From: Stenotrophomonas rhizophila
GTDB lineage: Bacteria; Pseudomonadota; Gammaproteobacteria; Xanthomonadales; Xanthomonadaceae
Length of the DNA stretch: 64,000 nt
Assembly: GCF_003651185.1 (NCBI RefSeq)
Contig: NZ_RCDC01000004.1
Location: 537,868-601,867, forward strand
Reading direction: 5' to 3'
Shown here piece after piece: positions 26,801 to 34,165 of this stretch. Numbering within the stretch: position 1 is the stretch's first letter; every line of letters begins with the position of its first letter. The position numbers and the translations under genes are program-made. The notes under the pieces were generated by a model that worked only from the letters and a program-made list of their open reading frames with translations, was not told where the DNA came from and ran no database searches.

Positions 26801-28379
26801 TGGCACCGATGACCACTTCCTTGGAGCCGTTGGCAAAGGCGCCATCGCCGACCAGTACCTGGTAATCCTGCGCAGCGTTGACCGCCCAGCAGTCCACGCT
26901 CGCCACCAGCAGATTGACGCAGGTGTTGGACCACGCCGGCGAGCCGTCGGGCAGCAGCAGGCCGAGCAGGCCATTGGGATTGCCGTTGTTAATGTTGTAG
27001 ATGTAGCTGTCGGAGGTGACGCCACCGATCAGGGTCAGGTGGGAGCTGCCGCCGGTGCTCGCATTGCCCAGGCCATCGAGCAGCGTGCCGACCGGGGTCA
27101 GGTTGACCACCGGCAGCCCCAGCACGTTGGTCACCGAGTAGGTCTGCATCACGTTGGCGCTGCTGACCGACAGATTGCCATTGCGCACGTAGCCATCCCC
27201 ACCCAGCAAACCCTGCGCGGTGGGGCCGACCAGCTGCGAGAGCGAACCGACCAACCCGGCGGTACCGATGACCAGGCCGGCATTGGGATCGGCCGGTGCC
27301 GGCCCTTTCGGGCTTCCCGGCGGCAGCGACGTCGGCGCCGGGAACACCGTGCCGAGGATCGGCGTGGTGATCGCACCGACCGCACCGACCACCGGTGTGG
27401 TGATCGCCCCCACCGTGGTGCCGACGCCGTCGAGCAGGCCGCCAACGGCCCCGCCCACACCGTTCAACAACCCACCGAGCGCGTTGCCCAATCCGTTCGG
27501 CGCCAGCGCCATCGAGCTGGTCTGCACGGCACTGACGCCGGCATCCACGCGCTTGGGGTTGCGGTCGGCCGCATCGACCCGGTGGCCGACTGCATCCACC
27601 CGCACGCCGCCGGCGACGTTGCTGGCCAGCGATGCCTGCACGGCATCCGGTGCGTCGGGCGTTACCGTGGCCTCGGCAATCAATGCCGCCTTGGCCTGCA
27701 CCTCGGCCGCCGCCAGGCGTGCCTGGGCGGCCGCATCGACGTTGGCCTCCAGTGCCACCTTCCGTGGTGACGGCGTCGCGGCGACCGCCACGCCCGCCGC
27801 CGCCTTCGCCTCGGCCTTGACCGGCACCCGCACCGTCGCTGGCGTCGGCGCAACCGCGGCGACCGCATCGATGTCGGCATGGGCATTCAACCTGGCACCG
27901 TTACCCGTGCCTGCCGCGATGCCCAGATCGGCCAGGGCCGCCCCCTGGGCACCCGGCGCGCCAACGCGCCTGGGCAGGTCCGCGTTCGCCTGCGCAGCGG
28001 CATGTACCTGCAGCGCCGGCCGCTGGGTCGTCGGTGTACCGAGGTTGAGATTGACCTTGGCATCCACGCTCAGCAGGGGGGCCGTGCCACGATCACGCGC
28101 CGCCGCGGCCAGCGCCACTTCGGCATCGAGCTTCACCGGCAGGGGTGCGGTGTACTTGGCGGTCAGTGCCTGCAGGTCGGTGAGGGTCTGGTTCTCGCCC
28201 GCCCATGCACTGCCCGTGCACAGTGCCAGCGACAGACCCAGCGACAGCACCGACATCGGCACCTTCAGATGCACCACCACCGGGCCAGCAGCCAGGCTGC
28301 CGCGCGCCGTGGCGATTTCGGAGACGACCACCAGGGCGTTCAGCCGGTGGCTCCACACCAATCGAAAGATACGGTTCAT
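23847..28379 (-). CDS. Trimeric autotransporter adhesin (YadA-like, type Vc)
   Basis: 1510-residue surface adhesin. An extended signal peptide region (MNRIFRLVWSHRLNALVVVSE) starts the protein. Residues about 35-330 are Ala/Val-rich and unlike known heads; about 330-365 is a Gly-rich GLLNGVGGAVGGLLDGV-type stretch. Then come YadA head-type repeats (SIAVGTGASATAANSIAVGAGA), neck motifs (DAVNLGQLEA, DAVNVAQLQG), three long copies of a module containing AINGAQLF-type cores (near 710, 921 and 1041), and the C-terminal membrane anchor (about 1420-1510) ending GAGIQW. It passes itself through the outer membrane as a trimer. An AraC regulator lies upstream and a TpgA-like lipoprotein downstream. Confidence 0.95.
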   Translation of the reverse strand: MNRIFRLVWSHRLNALVVVSEIATARGSLAAGPVVVHLKVPMSVLSLGLSLALCTGSAWAGENQTLTDLQALTAKYTAPLPVKLDAEVALAAAARDRGTAPLLSVDAKVNLNLGTPTTQRPALQVHAAAQANADLPRRVGAPGAQGAALADLGIAAGTGNGARLNAHADIDAVAAVAPTPATVRVPVKAEAKAAAGVAVAATPSPRKVALEANVDAAAQARLAAAEVQAKAALIAEATVTPDAPDAVQASLASNVAGGVRVDAVGHRVDAADRNPKRVDAGVSAVQTSSMALAPNGLGNALGGLLNGVGGAVGGLLDGVGTTVGAITTPVVGAVGAITTPILGTVFPAPTSLPPGSPKGPAPADPNAGLVIGTAGLVGSLSQLVGPTAQGLLGGDGYVRNGNLSVSSANVMQTYSVTNVLGLPVVNLTPVGTLLDGLGNASTGGSSHLTLIGGVTSDSYIYNINNGNPNGLLGLLLPDGSPAWSNTCVNLLVASVDCWAVNAAQDYQVLVGDGAFANGSKEVVIGANARHELPRQDANVAFPGVGLNDPTDPTGVPTADYAARMGHSVVVGDSATGTANGQTILGAEATSNQANSVALGYRSAANRGAQASYSAYGLNGQQVSAGEVSVGFAGGERQISNVAAGSAATDAVNVAQLQGAISQIDAVGTLAVTYDDDGAGGADFRRVTLGGGTGTTTIANLANGAVNATSTEAINGAQLFDTNSAIVDYFGGVTGYDPVTGAWTAPSFQISTISTGGAVAQGVYDNASDAFSAVDGSLVNLNTQITDIRNGVGSRYLKINSTGAEAAAAGLDSIAVGTGASATAANSIAVGAGALADRQDTVSVGAVGAERQVVNVAAGTEATDAVNLGQLEASEQGALRYDLNPDASVNYASATLGNGGAATTLSNLAAGSVTASSSEAINGAQLFAANQAVATHLGGGAALDANGMVTAPSYTINNVASDGQVTTGNYDNVGSAFDAVSTSLANVADQTDTVDRLAVKYDADASGNATNTITLAGDASGAAVALTNLADGRVLADSLDAVNGNQLFQTNAALVGYFGGTTNFDGNTGIWTAPTFRISSIATDGSVIANDYSDVTVAFSAVDTSLTNLNTRIDQIQPGGNSQYVQVNSTKGAATAGGADSIAIGPLASAAGSGSAAIGDGASASADNSVALGAGSVASVGAQAGYTGAYGQAGASNSVGEVAVGSTGAERKVTHVADGSERYDAVNVGQLQSGVNYAISESKTYTDTQISNINNGTSGMFQVNNTQNLAAPAATGDNAVAGGAGAAAAGNNATALGNGANAQGSNSVALGAGSVANRANTVSVGSSGAERQIANVADGSEATDAVNVRQLQASQQGTIRYDSNINGTTNLNSVTLGSTATGPTTVRNVAPGTAGTDAVNVDQLRSGMAQTLDWSKAYTDERMDSFDRNLQKTDNRASAGVASAMAVAALPQPYEAGRSMASLAAGSFNGESGVAVGISGVSEGGRWIYKFSGSTNSRGDGGVAVGAGIQW

Positions 28380-28593
28380 CAGGTATTCCCCCGTGTACGA
28401 ATGCGTTGAACATCACCGGTGCCTGACGGCACGTGGATGTCATTACAGTCGAGGGGTCAAACCGCGAGCACTTCATTCCGGCAGCGCACACGTGCGTTCC
28501 GGCAAGACGAGGGGTAAAACCGGCAGGCCGATAGGCAATTTCGGCAGGTTGCCGAATATGTGCACGGCGGGCACGCAGCTGCCCACGTAACCC
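28380..28593. promoter_or_regulatory. Region between AraC gene and adhesin gene
   Basis: 214 bases with no coding look, holding the adhesin's 5' leader and probably its own promoter, since read-through from the AraC gene would have to cross it. No sigma-70 hexamers were convincing. No sites matching the direct repeats at 29716-29749 were found here by eye. Confidence 0.3.
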
Positions 28594-29583
28594 TCAGGCC
28601 GGGCTGCCCATCTGGGCCGGCGCACGCATCAGCGTGTCGCGCGGCAGCTCGCCGAACACGCGTCGATAGTTGTCGGCGAATCGCGACAGATCCCACAGCC
28701 CGCAGCTGAGTGCGATGGCTTTCACCGATTTGCGGCTGGAATCGGCCATCGACAACCCGCGGCAGGCTGCGCATAACCGCAGCATCGACAGATACCGGTT
28801 GGGCGAGGTGCCGAACAGATCTTCGAAGGCATACCGCAACGCGCGCTCGCTCACACCGGCTGCGTCACAGATTTCATTCATATAGATATAACGACGCAGA
28901 TTGAGCCGCATGAAGTTCTCGGCACGCTGCGCGATCAGATAATGCGTGCGCCGGCCGCGGCTGCAGGTAGGGTGGTCATCGCTGCCGGCGCCCAGCAGCG
29001 CCTGGATGTGGTCATGCAGAAGGGCGTCCACCGCATCGGCCGCCAATACACCGCCCTGCCCGGCCAAGGCCGCGTGCACATCGGCATAGCGCTGCGTCAG
29101 CCGCGCCCCTCCGCCGCTTCCCCCCGCCTGGAACAACGACAGCGCCTGCCCGGAAGGCAGGGTATTGCGCAGGCTCAACTCGGTCAGCTTGCGCTGCACA
29201 CGTCGCATCGGCGCCAGCAGCAGGGTCAGGTGGGTGCCGGCGCTGAGGGTGAACTCGCTGATGCCTTCGGGCAGCACCGTCAACGCCATGCCGGCGGCCA
29301 ATGGCATGCCATGGCACCAGCTGACATTCTCATCGGTGGCATGGATCAGCCCGAGCAGGCACCAGTCCTGCGGCAGCATGAAGCGGCCGCGGAAATGAAA
29401 ACCGCTCACCGCGGTGCAGAACAACGCTTCGTCATGCACCTGCGATTCAATCGCGGCACGCGGGCCGTTGCCATCCAGCAGCACCATCTCCAGATCGCAC
29501 ACGCGCAGCACGCCGCTGAGCGAGGCCAGGTCGAATGCCCGCAGCCCGCTCTGGATCTGGTCATCCACCACACCATCTACCAT
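28594..29583 (-). CDS. AraC-family transcriptional regulator, next to the adhesin gene
   Basis: 329-residue regulator. An N-terminal sensing part (about 1-200) is followed by a C-terminal double helix-turn-helix (about 225-320) with YIYMNEICDAAGVSERALRYAFEDLFGTSPNRYL and KAIALSCGLWDLSRFADNYRRVFGELP. It lies directly upstream of the trimeric adhesin on the same strand, making it the likely adhesin regulator, and is divergent from the tad pilus locus. Two 12-base direct repeats 22 bp apart lie about 130 bases before its start, the spacing AraC proteins use, suggesting autoregulation. Ligand unknown. Confidence 0.9.
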   Translation of the reverse strand: MVDGVVDDQIQSGLRAFDLASLSGVLRVCDLEMVLLDGNGPRAAIESQVHDEALFCTAVSGFHFRGRFMLPQDWCLLGLIHATDENVSWCHGMPLAAGMALTVLPEGISEFTLSAGTHLTLLLAPMRRVQRKLTELSLRNTLPSGQALSLFQAGGSGGGARLTQRYADVHAALAGQGGVLAADAVDALLHDHIQALLGAGSDDHPTCSRGRRTHYLIAQRAENFMRLNLRRYIYMNEICDAAGVSERALRYAFEDLFGTSPNRYLSMLRLCAACRGLSMADSSRKSVKAIALSCGLWDLSRFADNYRRVFGELPRDTLMRAPAQMGSPA

Positions 29584-29715
29584 GACAGTGATGCCCCCTT
29601 TCGCCTGGAACTCCGGTGCCTGCGCCGCATGGCCACCGGGTGCGCACTCCTGCGTGTCCTGCAGCGCATCCTGCTACGGCCAACCCGCCGCGGCGATGCC
29701 TGCCAGCCCGCCCAC

Positions 29716-29749
29716 CTAAATCATTCAGTGATCGCAGCTAAATCATTCA
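29716..29749. promoter_or_regulatory. Two direct repeats 22 bp apart, candidate AraC binding sites
   Basis: CTAAATCATTCA occurs exactly at 29716-29727 and again at 29738-29749. The 22-bp step is two helical turns, the arrangement typical for AraC-family proteins. The sites lie 133 bases before the divergent AraC gene start and in the AT-richer region ahead of the tad pilus locus, so they could control either or both. Confidence 0.6.
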
Positions 29750-29896
29750 CTCCATGCGACATCGATTTACGCGAAGCCGTGGATGCGCATTTTTGGCAAG
29801 TATGCCCGAACTGGACGGCAGGTAAACAGAATCATAATCACCGTCACAACCAAGACCGCCCTGCGTGAAATCCAGCGTTTATGCGCCTGCCAATCG

Positions 29897-29934
29897 TGTC
29901 AAAAAGTTGACATCACAGGGCCATCACATAATCT
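29897..29934 (+). promoter_or_regulatory. Candidate sigma-70 promoter with inverted repeat over the -35 box
   Basis: TTGACA at 29907-29912 is a consensus -35 box; TAATCT at 29929-29934 is a fair -10 at 16-bp spacing. The -35 is the right arm of a perfect inverted repeat TGTCAA-AAAG-TTGACA (29897-29912), so a repressor could cover it. The region is AT-richer than its surroundings. It points toward flp, leaving a leader of about 430 bases before the flp start. Confidence 0.5.
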
Positions 29935-30122
29935 ACACCCGCACTTCACTTTGCCGCGATTACATCAACTCCACGCAATACGCAGAAAAAGAATCGTCAT
30001 TTACTCAAGTTGAAACGACGCCTGCCGATTTTGTGTATTGGATACCGCGCGGTTCGTCGAGCATCCAGATCAGGACGCCCGGTTGTACCGACACGGTGAT
30101 GCTGTAACGCAGGGGGAACGCC

Positions 30123-30215
30123 ATGGACAGCAACCTTCATTCTCAGTGCCCGCATTGCCACTGCCGCACGTCGCAGGCAATGCCCGCACTGTCCAGCGCG
30201 ATCTGCCGCCAATGA
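30123..30215 (+). CDS. Possible Cys-rich micro-protein (30 aa) in the flp leader
   Basis: A 30-codon frame begins with ATG 6 bases after a strong GGGGGAA site. The product has four early Cys/His positions (QCPHCHCRT) and one more Cys near the end, zinc-knuckle-like. It lies between the candidate promoter and flp, so it could be a leader peptide gene. There is no homology evidence, and chance cannot be excluded. Confidence 0.3.
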   Translation: MDSNLHSQCPHCHCRTSQAMPALSSAICRQ

Positions 30216-30376
30216 TGTCGATCGGGCACTGTCCGCTCGATAGCGCAGGCCTGTAAGGGCTGCACCGCGCAGGATGCGCGGTCTGGATGGCCGTCCTGGC
30301 GGAGCCAGGCAACACCATCGGTACCAGGGGCTGTATCCGCCCGTTCGGGCTCTGATTGGGAAAGGGAGAAACCGTC
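30216..30376 (+). other. Structured leader of flp
   Basis: 161 bases without a gene just before flp. Two hairpins are seen: CCGCGC-AGGAT-GCGCGG (30265-30281) and GCCCG-TT-CGGGC (30339-30350). The second ends about 16 bases before the flp ribosome site. They may stabilise the pilin messenger. Confidence 0.4.
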
Positions 30377-30568
30377 ATGAATGCATCCGTTCGCAAGTTC
30401 CTCGTGGAAGAAGATGGCGTGACCGCGCTCGAGTACGGCCTGCTGGCCGCCGTGATCGCGGGCATTCTGGTGGCCGTCGGCAAAAAGGAAATCCAGGGTT
30501 TCTTCGAGAACCTCTTCGAGAAGCTCGGTACGGTTGTTGACGACGCGACTGCGAAAGCATCGACCTGA
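30377..30568 (+). CDS. flp: Flp/Fap type IVb pilin
   Basis: 63-residue major pilin of the tad pilus. The prepilin site is clear: Gly14 followed by VTALEY with Glu19 and Tyr20 at mature positions +5 and +6, then the hydrophobic helix GLLAAVIAGILVAVG (21-35). The mature subunit would be about 49 residues, normal for Flp. GGGAG lies 8 bases before the ATG at 30377; a TTG seven codons earlier is less likely. It is followed by a strong hairpin, which would let pilin be made in excess over the assembly genes. The processing enzyme is encoded next. Confidence 0.95.
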   Translation: MNASVRKFLVEEDGVTALEYGLLAAVIAGILVAVGKKEIQGFFENLFEKLGTVVDDATAKAST

Positions 30569-30582
30569 TCGTCTGATCTGAC

Positions 30583-30623
30583 GCCAGCGCTGTCGCCCGG
30601 CTCTCCCGCGGCGACGGCATGGC
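30583..30623 (+). terminator. Long hairpin after flp (partial terminator or stabiliser)
   Basis: GCTGTCGCC (30589-30597) pairs with GGCGACGGC (30610-30618), and GCCA (30583-30586) with TGGC (30620-30623) extends the stem past a small bulge. No T-tract follows. Placed between flp and cpaA, it fits uneven expression of pilin and machinery. Confidence 0.55.
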
Positions 30624-30665
30624 ACGGATCACGTTGTCGCACGACCGATTCGGGGGACTTACCGC

Positions 30666-31211
30666 ATGGAACTTCTTCCCCTGCTGGCACTGCTGCTGGG
30701 TGTACAGGTCGCCATCCACGACCTGTATGCCCGGCGGGTATCCAATCGTGGGTTGCTCCTGGCTGCCGGGGTGGCGCTGGCCGCGCTTGCCTGGCAGTGG
30801 CTGATGGCCGGCCGCGGCTTTCCGGGCACGCATCTGCTCGGCTTCGCGCTGGGGTTGCTGTCGCTGCTGCCGTTCTATGCCATCGGCTGGATGGGCGCCG
30901 GTGATGTGAAGTACTTCGCCGTGCTGGGGCTGCTGCTGGGCGCCTCGCCGCTGCTGCCGATCTGGATCATCGCCAGCCTGCTCGCCGGCGCACATGCGAT
31001 GTGCGTGATCGTCGCGCGGCGCCTTGCACCTGCGTTGTCCCACGGCGCGTTCTCCACTGTCTCCAGCGGCCCGGTGTCGCGCCGCTTGCAACCGGTGATC
31101 GCGCAATGGCGTCACGCACGCCAGGGGCGGGTTGGCATCCCGTATGCGGCCTACCTGGCGTTCGCCAGTCTGTGGTGGGTGCTGCAGCAGCACGTCGGCG
31201 GTGCTGCATGA
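30666..31211 (+). CDS. cpaA: Tad prepilin peptidase (A24 family)
   Basis: 181-residue inner-membrane aspartic peptidase (CpaA/TadV) that cleaves the Flp prepilin. The two catalytic aspartates are present: Asp19 in AIHDLYARR and Asp80 in the GxGD motif GAGDVKYF. About five hydrophobic helices. The methylase domain of the large PilD enzymes is absent, as usual for CpaA. The start is the ATG at 30666; the stop overlaps the next gene's ATG (ATGA). Confidence 0.94.
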   Translation: MELLPLLALLLGVQVAIHDLYARRVSNRGLLLAAGVALAALAWQWLMAGRGFPGTHLLGFALGLLSLLPFYAIGWMGAGDVKYFAVLGLLLGASPLLPIWIIASLLAGAHAMCVIVARRLAPALSHGAFSTVSSGPVSRRLQPVIAQWRHARQGRVGIPYAAYLAFASLWWVLQQHVGGAA

Positions 31212-31696
31212 GCGTCGCGCTCCCAGACCGCCGTCCTGCCCGGCGCCAACGCGGCATCGCCACGCTGGAATTTGCCTTGATGCTGATGTTCGGCCTGCTG
31301 CCGTTGCTGCTGGTCACCTATTCCGGCGTCATGATCATGGCCGTGCAGCAGACACTCTCGGCGGCGTCGGCCGAGGGTGCACGTGCCGCCTTCCGCCATG
31401 CCACGCCGGGCGAACGCCGCACCGCCGCCTGCCTGGCGGCACGCCGCTCCATGCAGTGGCTGCTGACCTACGCCAAGCAGACGCCGGACTGCGCTACCGC
31501 AGGCGCCCCGCCGATCACGGTTTCCACGCCCACCCCCTGCGCGGATCTGCCCGCGGTGCAATGCATCCGTGTGGAAGTGAGCTATGACTACGGCGCCCAC
31601 CCCTTCCTGCCCGGCACCGGCCGCGTCTATGGCTGGGTGATGCCCAAGCCCTTGCGCAGCACCGCCGTGTCCCAACTCGATCTCGGCGGCAACTGA
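31208..31696 (+). CDS. tadE: TadE-like pseudopilin
   Basis: 162-residue minor pseudopilin-like protein of the tad system. The basic N-terminus (PDRRPARRQRG) leads into IATLEFALMLMFGLLPLLLV, the TadE-type segment with a conserved Glu (residue 21) after the Gly cleavage site. The remainder is a periplasmic domain with four Cys. It is coupled to cpaA by a 4-base overlap. TadE and TadF are alike; the assignment as TadE is by position. Confidence 0.85.
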   Translation: MSVALPDRRPARRQRGIATLEFALMLMFGLLPLLLVTYSGVMIMAVQQTLSAASAEGARAAFRHATPGERRTAACLAARRSMQWLLTYAKQTPDCATAGAPPITVSTPTPCADLPAVQCIRVEVSYDYGAHPFLPGTGRVYGWVMPKPLRSTAVSQLDLGGN

Positions 31697-31715
31697 TGAC
31701 ACTCCGGAGAACCGC

Positions 31716-32753
31716 ATGCTCAAGTTGACCCGCGTCGCCGCGATCCTGCTGATCGGCCTGGCGGTGATCCTGGCGTTCGTCGCCTTCGGCATCAGCCGTC
31801 GTGCCAGCGAGGTAGCACCGGGCACGCCCGCGAGCGTCGGCGCGCCCGCCCAACCGGCGACCTGGCCCGTGGTCGAGGCCGCCAGCGCACTGCCCGCCGG
31901 GCGGCCGATCACCGCCGAGGACCTGCGGGTCAGCGGTCATCCGCAGCGCCCCGTGGGCGCCTACACCTCGATCAACGCCCTGGTCGGCGCCGTGCCGACC
32001 CAGGACATCGCGGCCGGCACGCAGATCCAGACCGCGCAGATCGCGCAGGGTTTTTCGCTGCGCCTGAATCCCGGCGAGCGCGCACTCGCGGTGCCGGTGG
32101 ACGAGCTGGTCGCCGCGGGCAACCGCATCCAGCCCGGTGATTTCGTCGATGTGTTCCTCAACCTGCGCGCGTCCGGCGGCTTGCGCGATGACGGTGACGC
32201 GCAGACCCGGCTGCTGCTGTCGCGGCTGCGTGTTCTCAGCTATGGCGCGCACGACATCCAGAGCGTTGCCAGCATGCCGAGCGATGGCAGCGCGCCCGCG
32301 CCGGACGACAGCCGGGCGCAGGACATCACCGGCGGCAGCACGTCGGCCAGCAGTTCGCGCAGCGATGGAACGACAGCGCCGGCACGCAGCGCCGTGCTCG
32401 CAGTGCCGGTCGCCGAGGCGAACCGGCTGCTGCTCGGTGCCCAGCAGGGCAAGCTGTTCCTGGCGCTGCGCAACCCGGCCGACATCGGGCTGCCGGACCA
32501 GGCGTTGTTCCCCACGCCCAGCCGCGTGCTCAACCCGCGCCGCGAGCTGTCGCCCGACGAACGGCTTGCCCTGCAGCGCCCGGAGAACGACGCCTACGCC
32601 GGCATCGACACCGACGCACTGGCCGGGCGCGGGCGCAGTGCCGCCGCGACAGTGCCACTGCCCAGCAGCGCCCCGCGCCGCGCTGCACCGCGCGCGGACC
32701 GGGGCATTGAAATCATCCGTGGTGACATTTCCTCCCATAGCGGGTCGCGTTGA
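31716..32753 (+). CDS. cpaB: Flp pilus assembly protein CpaB/RcpC
   Basis: 345-residue periplasmic assembly protein. N-terminal signal anchor (about 5-27), SAF-type domain (about 50-115, ALPAGRPITAEDLRV to GTQIQTAQIAQGF), then NPGERALAVPVDELVAAGNRIQPGDFVDVFL, the CpaB core. The C-terminal 60 residues are low-complexity and Ala/Arg-rich. GGAG lies 6 bases before the ATG. It precedes the secretin gene by 4 bases, its functional partner at the outer membrane. Confidence 0.93.
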   Translation: MLKLTRVAAILLIGLAVILAFVAFGISRRASEVAPGTPASVGAPAQPATWPVVEAASALPAGRPITAEDLRVSGHPQRPVGAYTSINALVGAVPTQDIAAGTQIQTAQIAQGFSLRLNPGERALAVPVDELVAAGNRIQPGDFVDVFLNLRASGGLRDDGDAQTRLLLSRLRVLSYGAHDIQSVASMPSDGSAPAPDDSRAQDITGGSTSASSSRSDGTTAPARSAVLAVPVAEANRLLLGAQQGKLFLALRNPADIGLPDQALFPTPSRVLNPRRELSPDERLALQRPENDAYAGIDTDALAGRGRSAAATVPLPSSAPRRAAPRADRGIEIIRGDISSHSGSR

Positions 32754-32757
32754 GCCC

Positions 32758-34140
32758 ATGCCGAGACAGCCCATGACCGAACGCCCCACCCTCGCGCGCC
32801 GCTTCTCCCACGCCCTGCCGCGCTGCCTGCTGGCCGGCGTGTTGATCGGCAGCCCGCTGCTGGCCAGCGCAGAGGCGGAGCTGGTGCTGCAGACCCGCGA
32901 GCAGCGCCCGTGGTCACTGCCTGCCAACCTGGAGCGGGTGGCCATCGCCGACCCCAGCGTGGCCGACGTGGTGATGCTGCGTGGCCGCGAGGCGCTGTTG
33001 GTCGGCAAGGCGGCCGGCAGCACCACCCTGCTGCTGTGGCGTAATGGCAACCGCGAGCCGGAACGGCTGCAGGTGGAAGTACGCAGCGCCGTCCAGGGTG
33101 CACTGAGCGCACAGGGCGGTGGCACCGAGCTGATCGTGCAGGACGGTCAAGGCCTGCTGCAGGGCCTGAGCCCCTCGCTGCTGGACCACCAGAACAGCGT
33201 CAAGGCGGCGGCGATGGCGGTCGGCAAAGACGGTCAGCTGGCCGATGTCTCCACCATCGCCAGTGGCGGCGTGGTCCAGGTCGAGGTGAAGATCGTCGAG
33301 TTCAACAAGTCGGTGCTGCGCCAGATCGGCATGAGCTTCGGCAACAAGAATTTCAACCGCAACAACGGCTTCTACTACGGCATCACCCGGCCGGGCGCGA
33401 CCCTGCCCGGCGTGTTGCCGGCAGGCGAATCGGCCGGCCCGGACGACGTCATCATCACCAACCCGCTTTCCTCGGCGTTCGGGCTGGTGTTCAAATCCCT
33501 CACCCACGGCTGGGACGCGAACATCGACCTGCTGCAGAGCAACGGCATGGCCCGGGTGCTGGCCGAGCCGACCCTGGTCGCGTTGTCCGGGCAGAGCGCG
33601 AGCTTCCTGGCCGGTGGCGAACTGCCGATCCTGGAGCCGCAGGGCCTGGGCACCACCACGGTGACGTTCAAGCCCTTCGGCATCGGCCTGACCGTGACGC
33701 CGACCGTGCTCGGGCCGAACCGCATCGCGCTGAAAGTCGCCCCGGAAGCCAGCGATCTCAACTACGCCGCCGGCATCACCTACAACGACGTGCAGGTGCC
33801 GTCGATCACCACGCGCCGCGCGGACACCACGGTCGAGCTGGGCGACGGCGAAACCTTCGTGATCGGCGGGCTGGTCAGCAACAACGTCAGCTCCAACGTG
33901 GACAAGGTGCCGCTGCTCGGCGATCTGCCGATCATCGGCTCGTTCTTCCGCACCCTCAACTACAAGAAGGAAGAGAAGGAACTGGTCATCATCGTCACGC
34001 CACGGCTGGTGCAGCCGCTGGCCCAGGGCACCGAAGTGCCGCTGCCGGGCCAGCGCGAGGCATCGCCGAACCTGCCGGTATGGGGTGCTTGGCTGCTGAG
34101 CCCGGCCTCCTCGGACCAGCTGCCCGGCTTCTCGCGCTGA
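32758..34140 (+). CDS. cpaC: Tad pilus secretin CpaC/RcpA
   Basis: 460-residue outer-membrane secretin through which the Flp pilus leaves the cell. Signal peptide to about residue 40, an N-terminal pilus-assembly segment with PSVADVVMLRGREALLVGKAAGSTTLLLW, and the secretin domain (about 235-430) with the signature VPLLGDLPIIGSFFR and ending KELVIIVTPRLVQPL. The first ATG (32758) is taken; another ATG at 32773 is nearly as good. No separate pilotin gene is apparent. Confidence 0.94.
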   Translation: MPRQPMTERPTLARRFSHALPRCLLAGVLIGSPLLASAEAELVLQTREQRPWSLPANLERVAIADPSVADVVMLRGREALLVGKAAGSTTLLLWRNGNREPERLQVEVRSAVQGALSAQGGGTELIVQDGQGLLQGLSPSLLDHQNSVKAAAMAVGKDGQLADVSTIASGGVVQVEVKIVEFNKSVLRQIGMSFGNKNFNRNNGFYYGITRPGATLPGVLPAGESAGPDDVIITNPLSSAFGLVFKSLTHGWDANIDLLQSNGMARVLAEPTLVALSGQSASFLAGGELPILEPQGLGTTTVTFKPFGIGLTVTPTVLGPNRIALKVAPEASDLNYAAGITYNDVQVPSITTRRADTTVELGDGETFVIGGLVSNNVSSNVDKVPLLGDLPIIGSFFRTLNYKKEEKELVIIVTPRLVQPLAQGTEVPLPGQREASPNLPVWGAWLLSPASSDQLPGFSR

Positions 34141-34165
34141 GCCCAATGCCAGGAACCCGCCCCTC

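Noticed and set aside
24000..27100. Repeated DNA segments considered as insertion elements
   Set aside because: They are in-frame coding repeats of head, neck and stalk modules of the adhesin, without terminal inverted repeats or a transposase.
23817..27770. A very long open frame (over 1300 codons) on the plus strand opposite the adhesin gene
   Set aside because: It is the antisense shadow of a GC-rich, repeat-rich gene. Its product is low-complexity with no signal peptide or domain, while the minus strand gives a full trimeric autotransporter.
29584..30122. Short open frames in the AT-richer stretch before the tad locus
   Set aside because: None has a ribosome site together with a plausible protein; the region reads as regulatory DNA.
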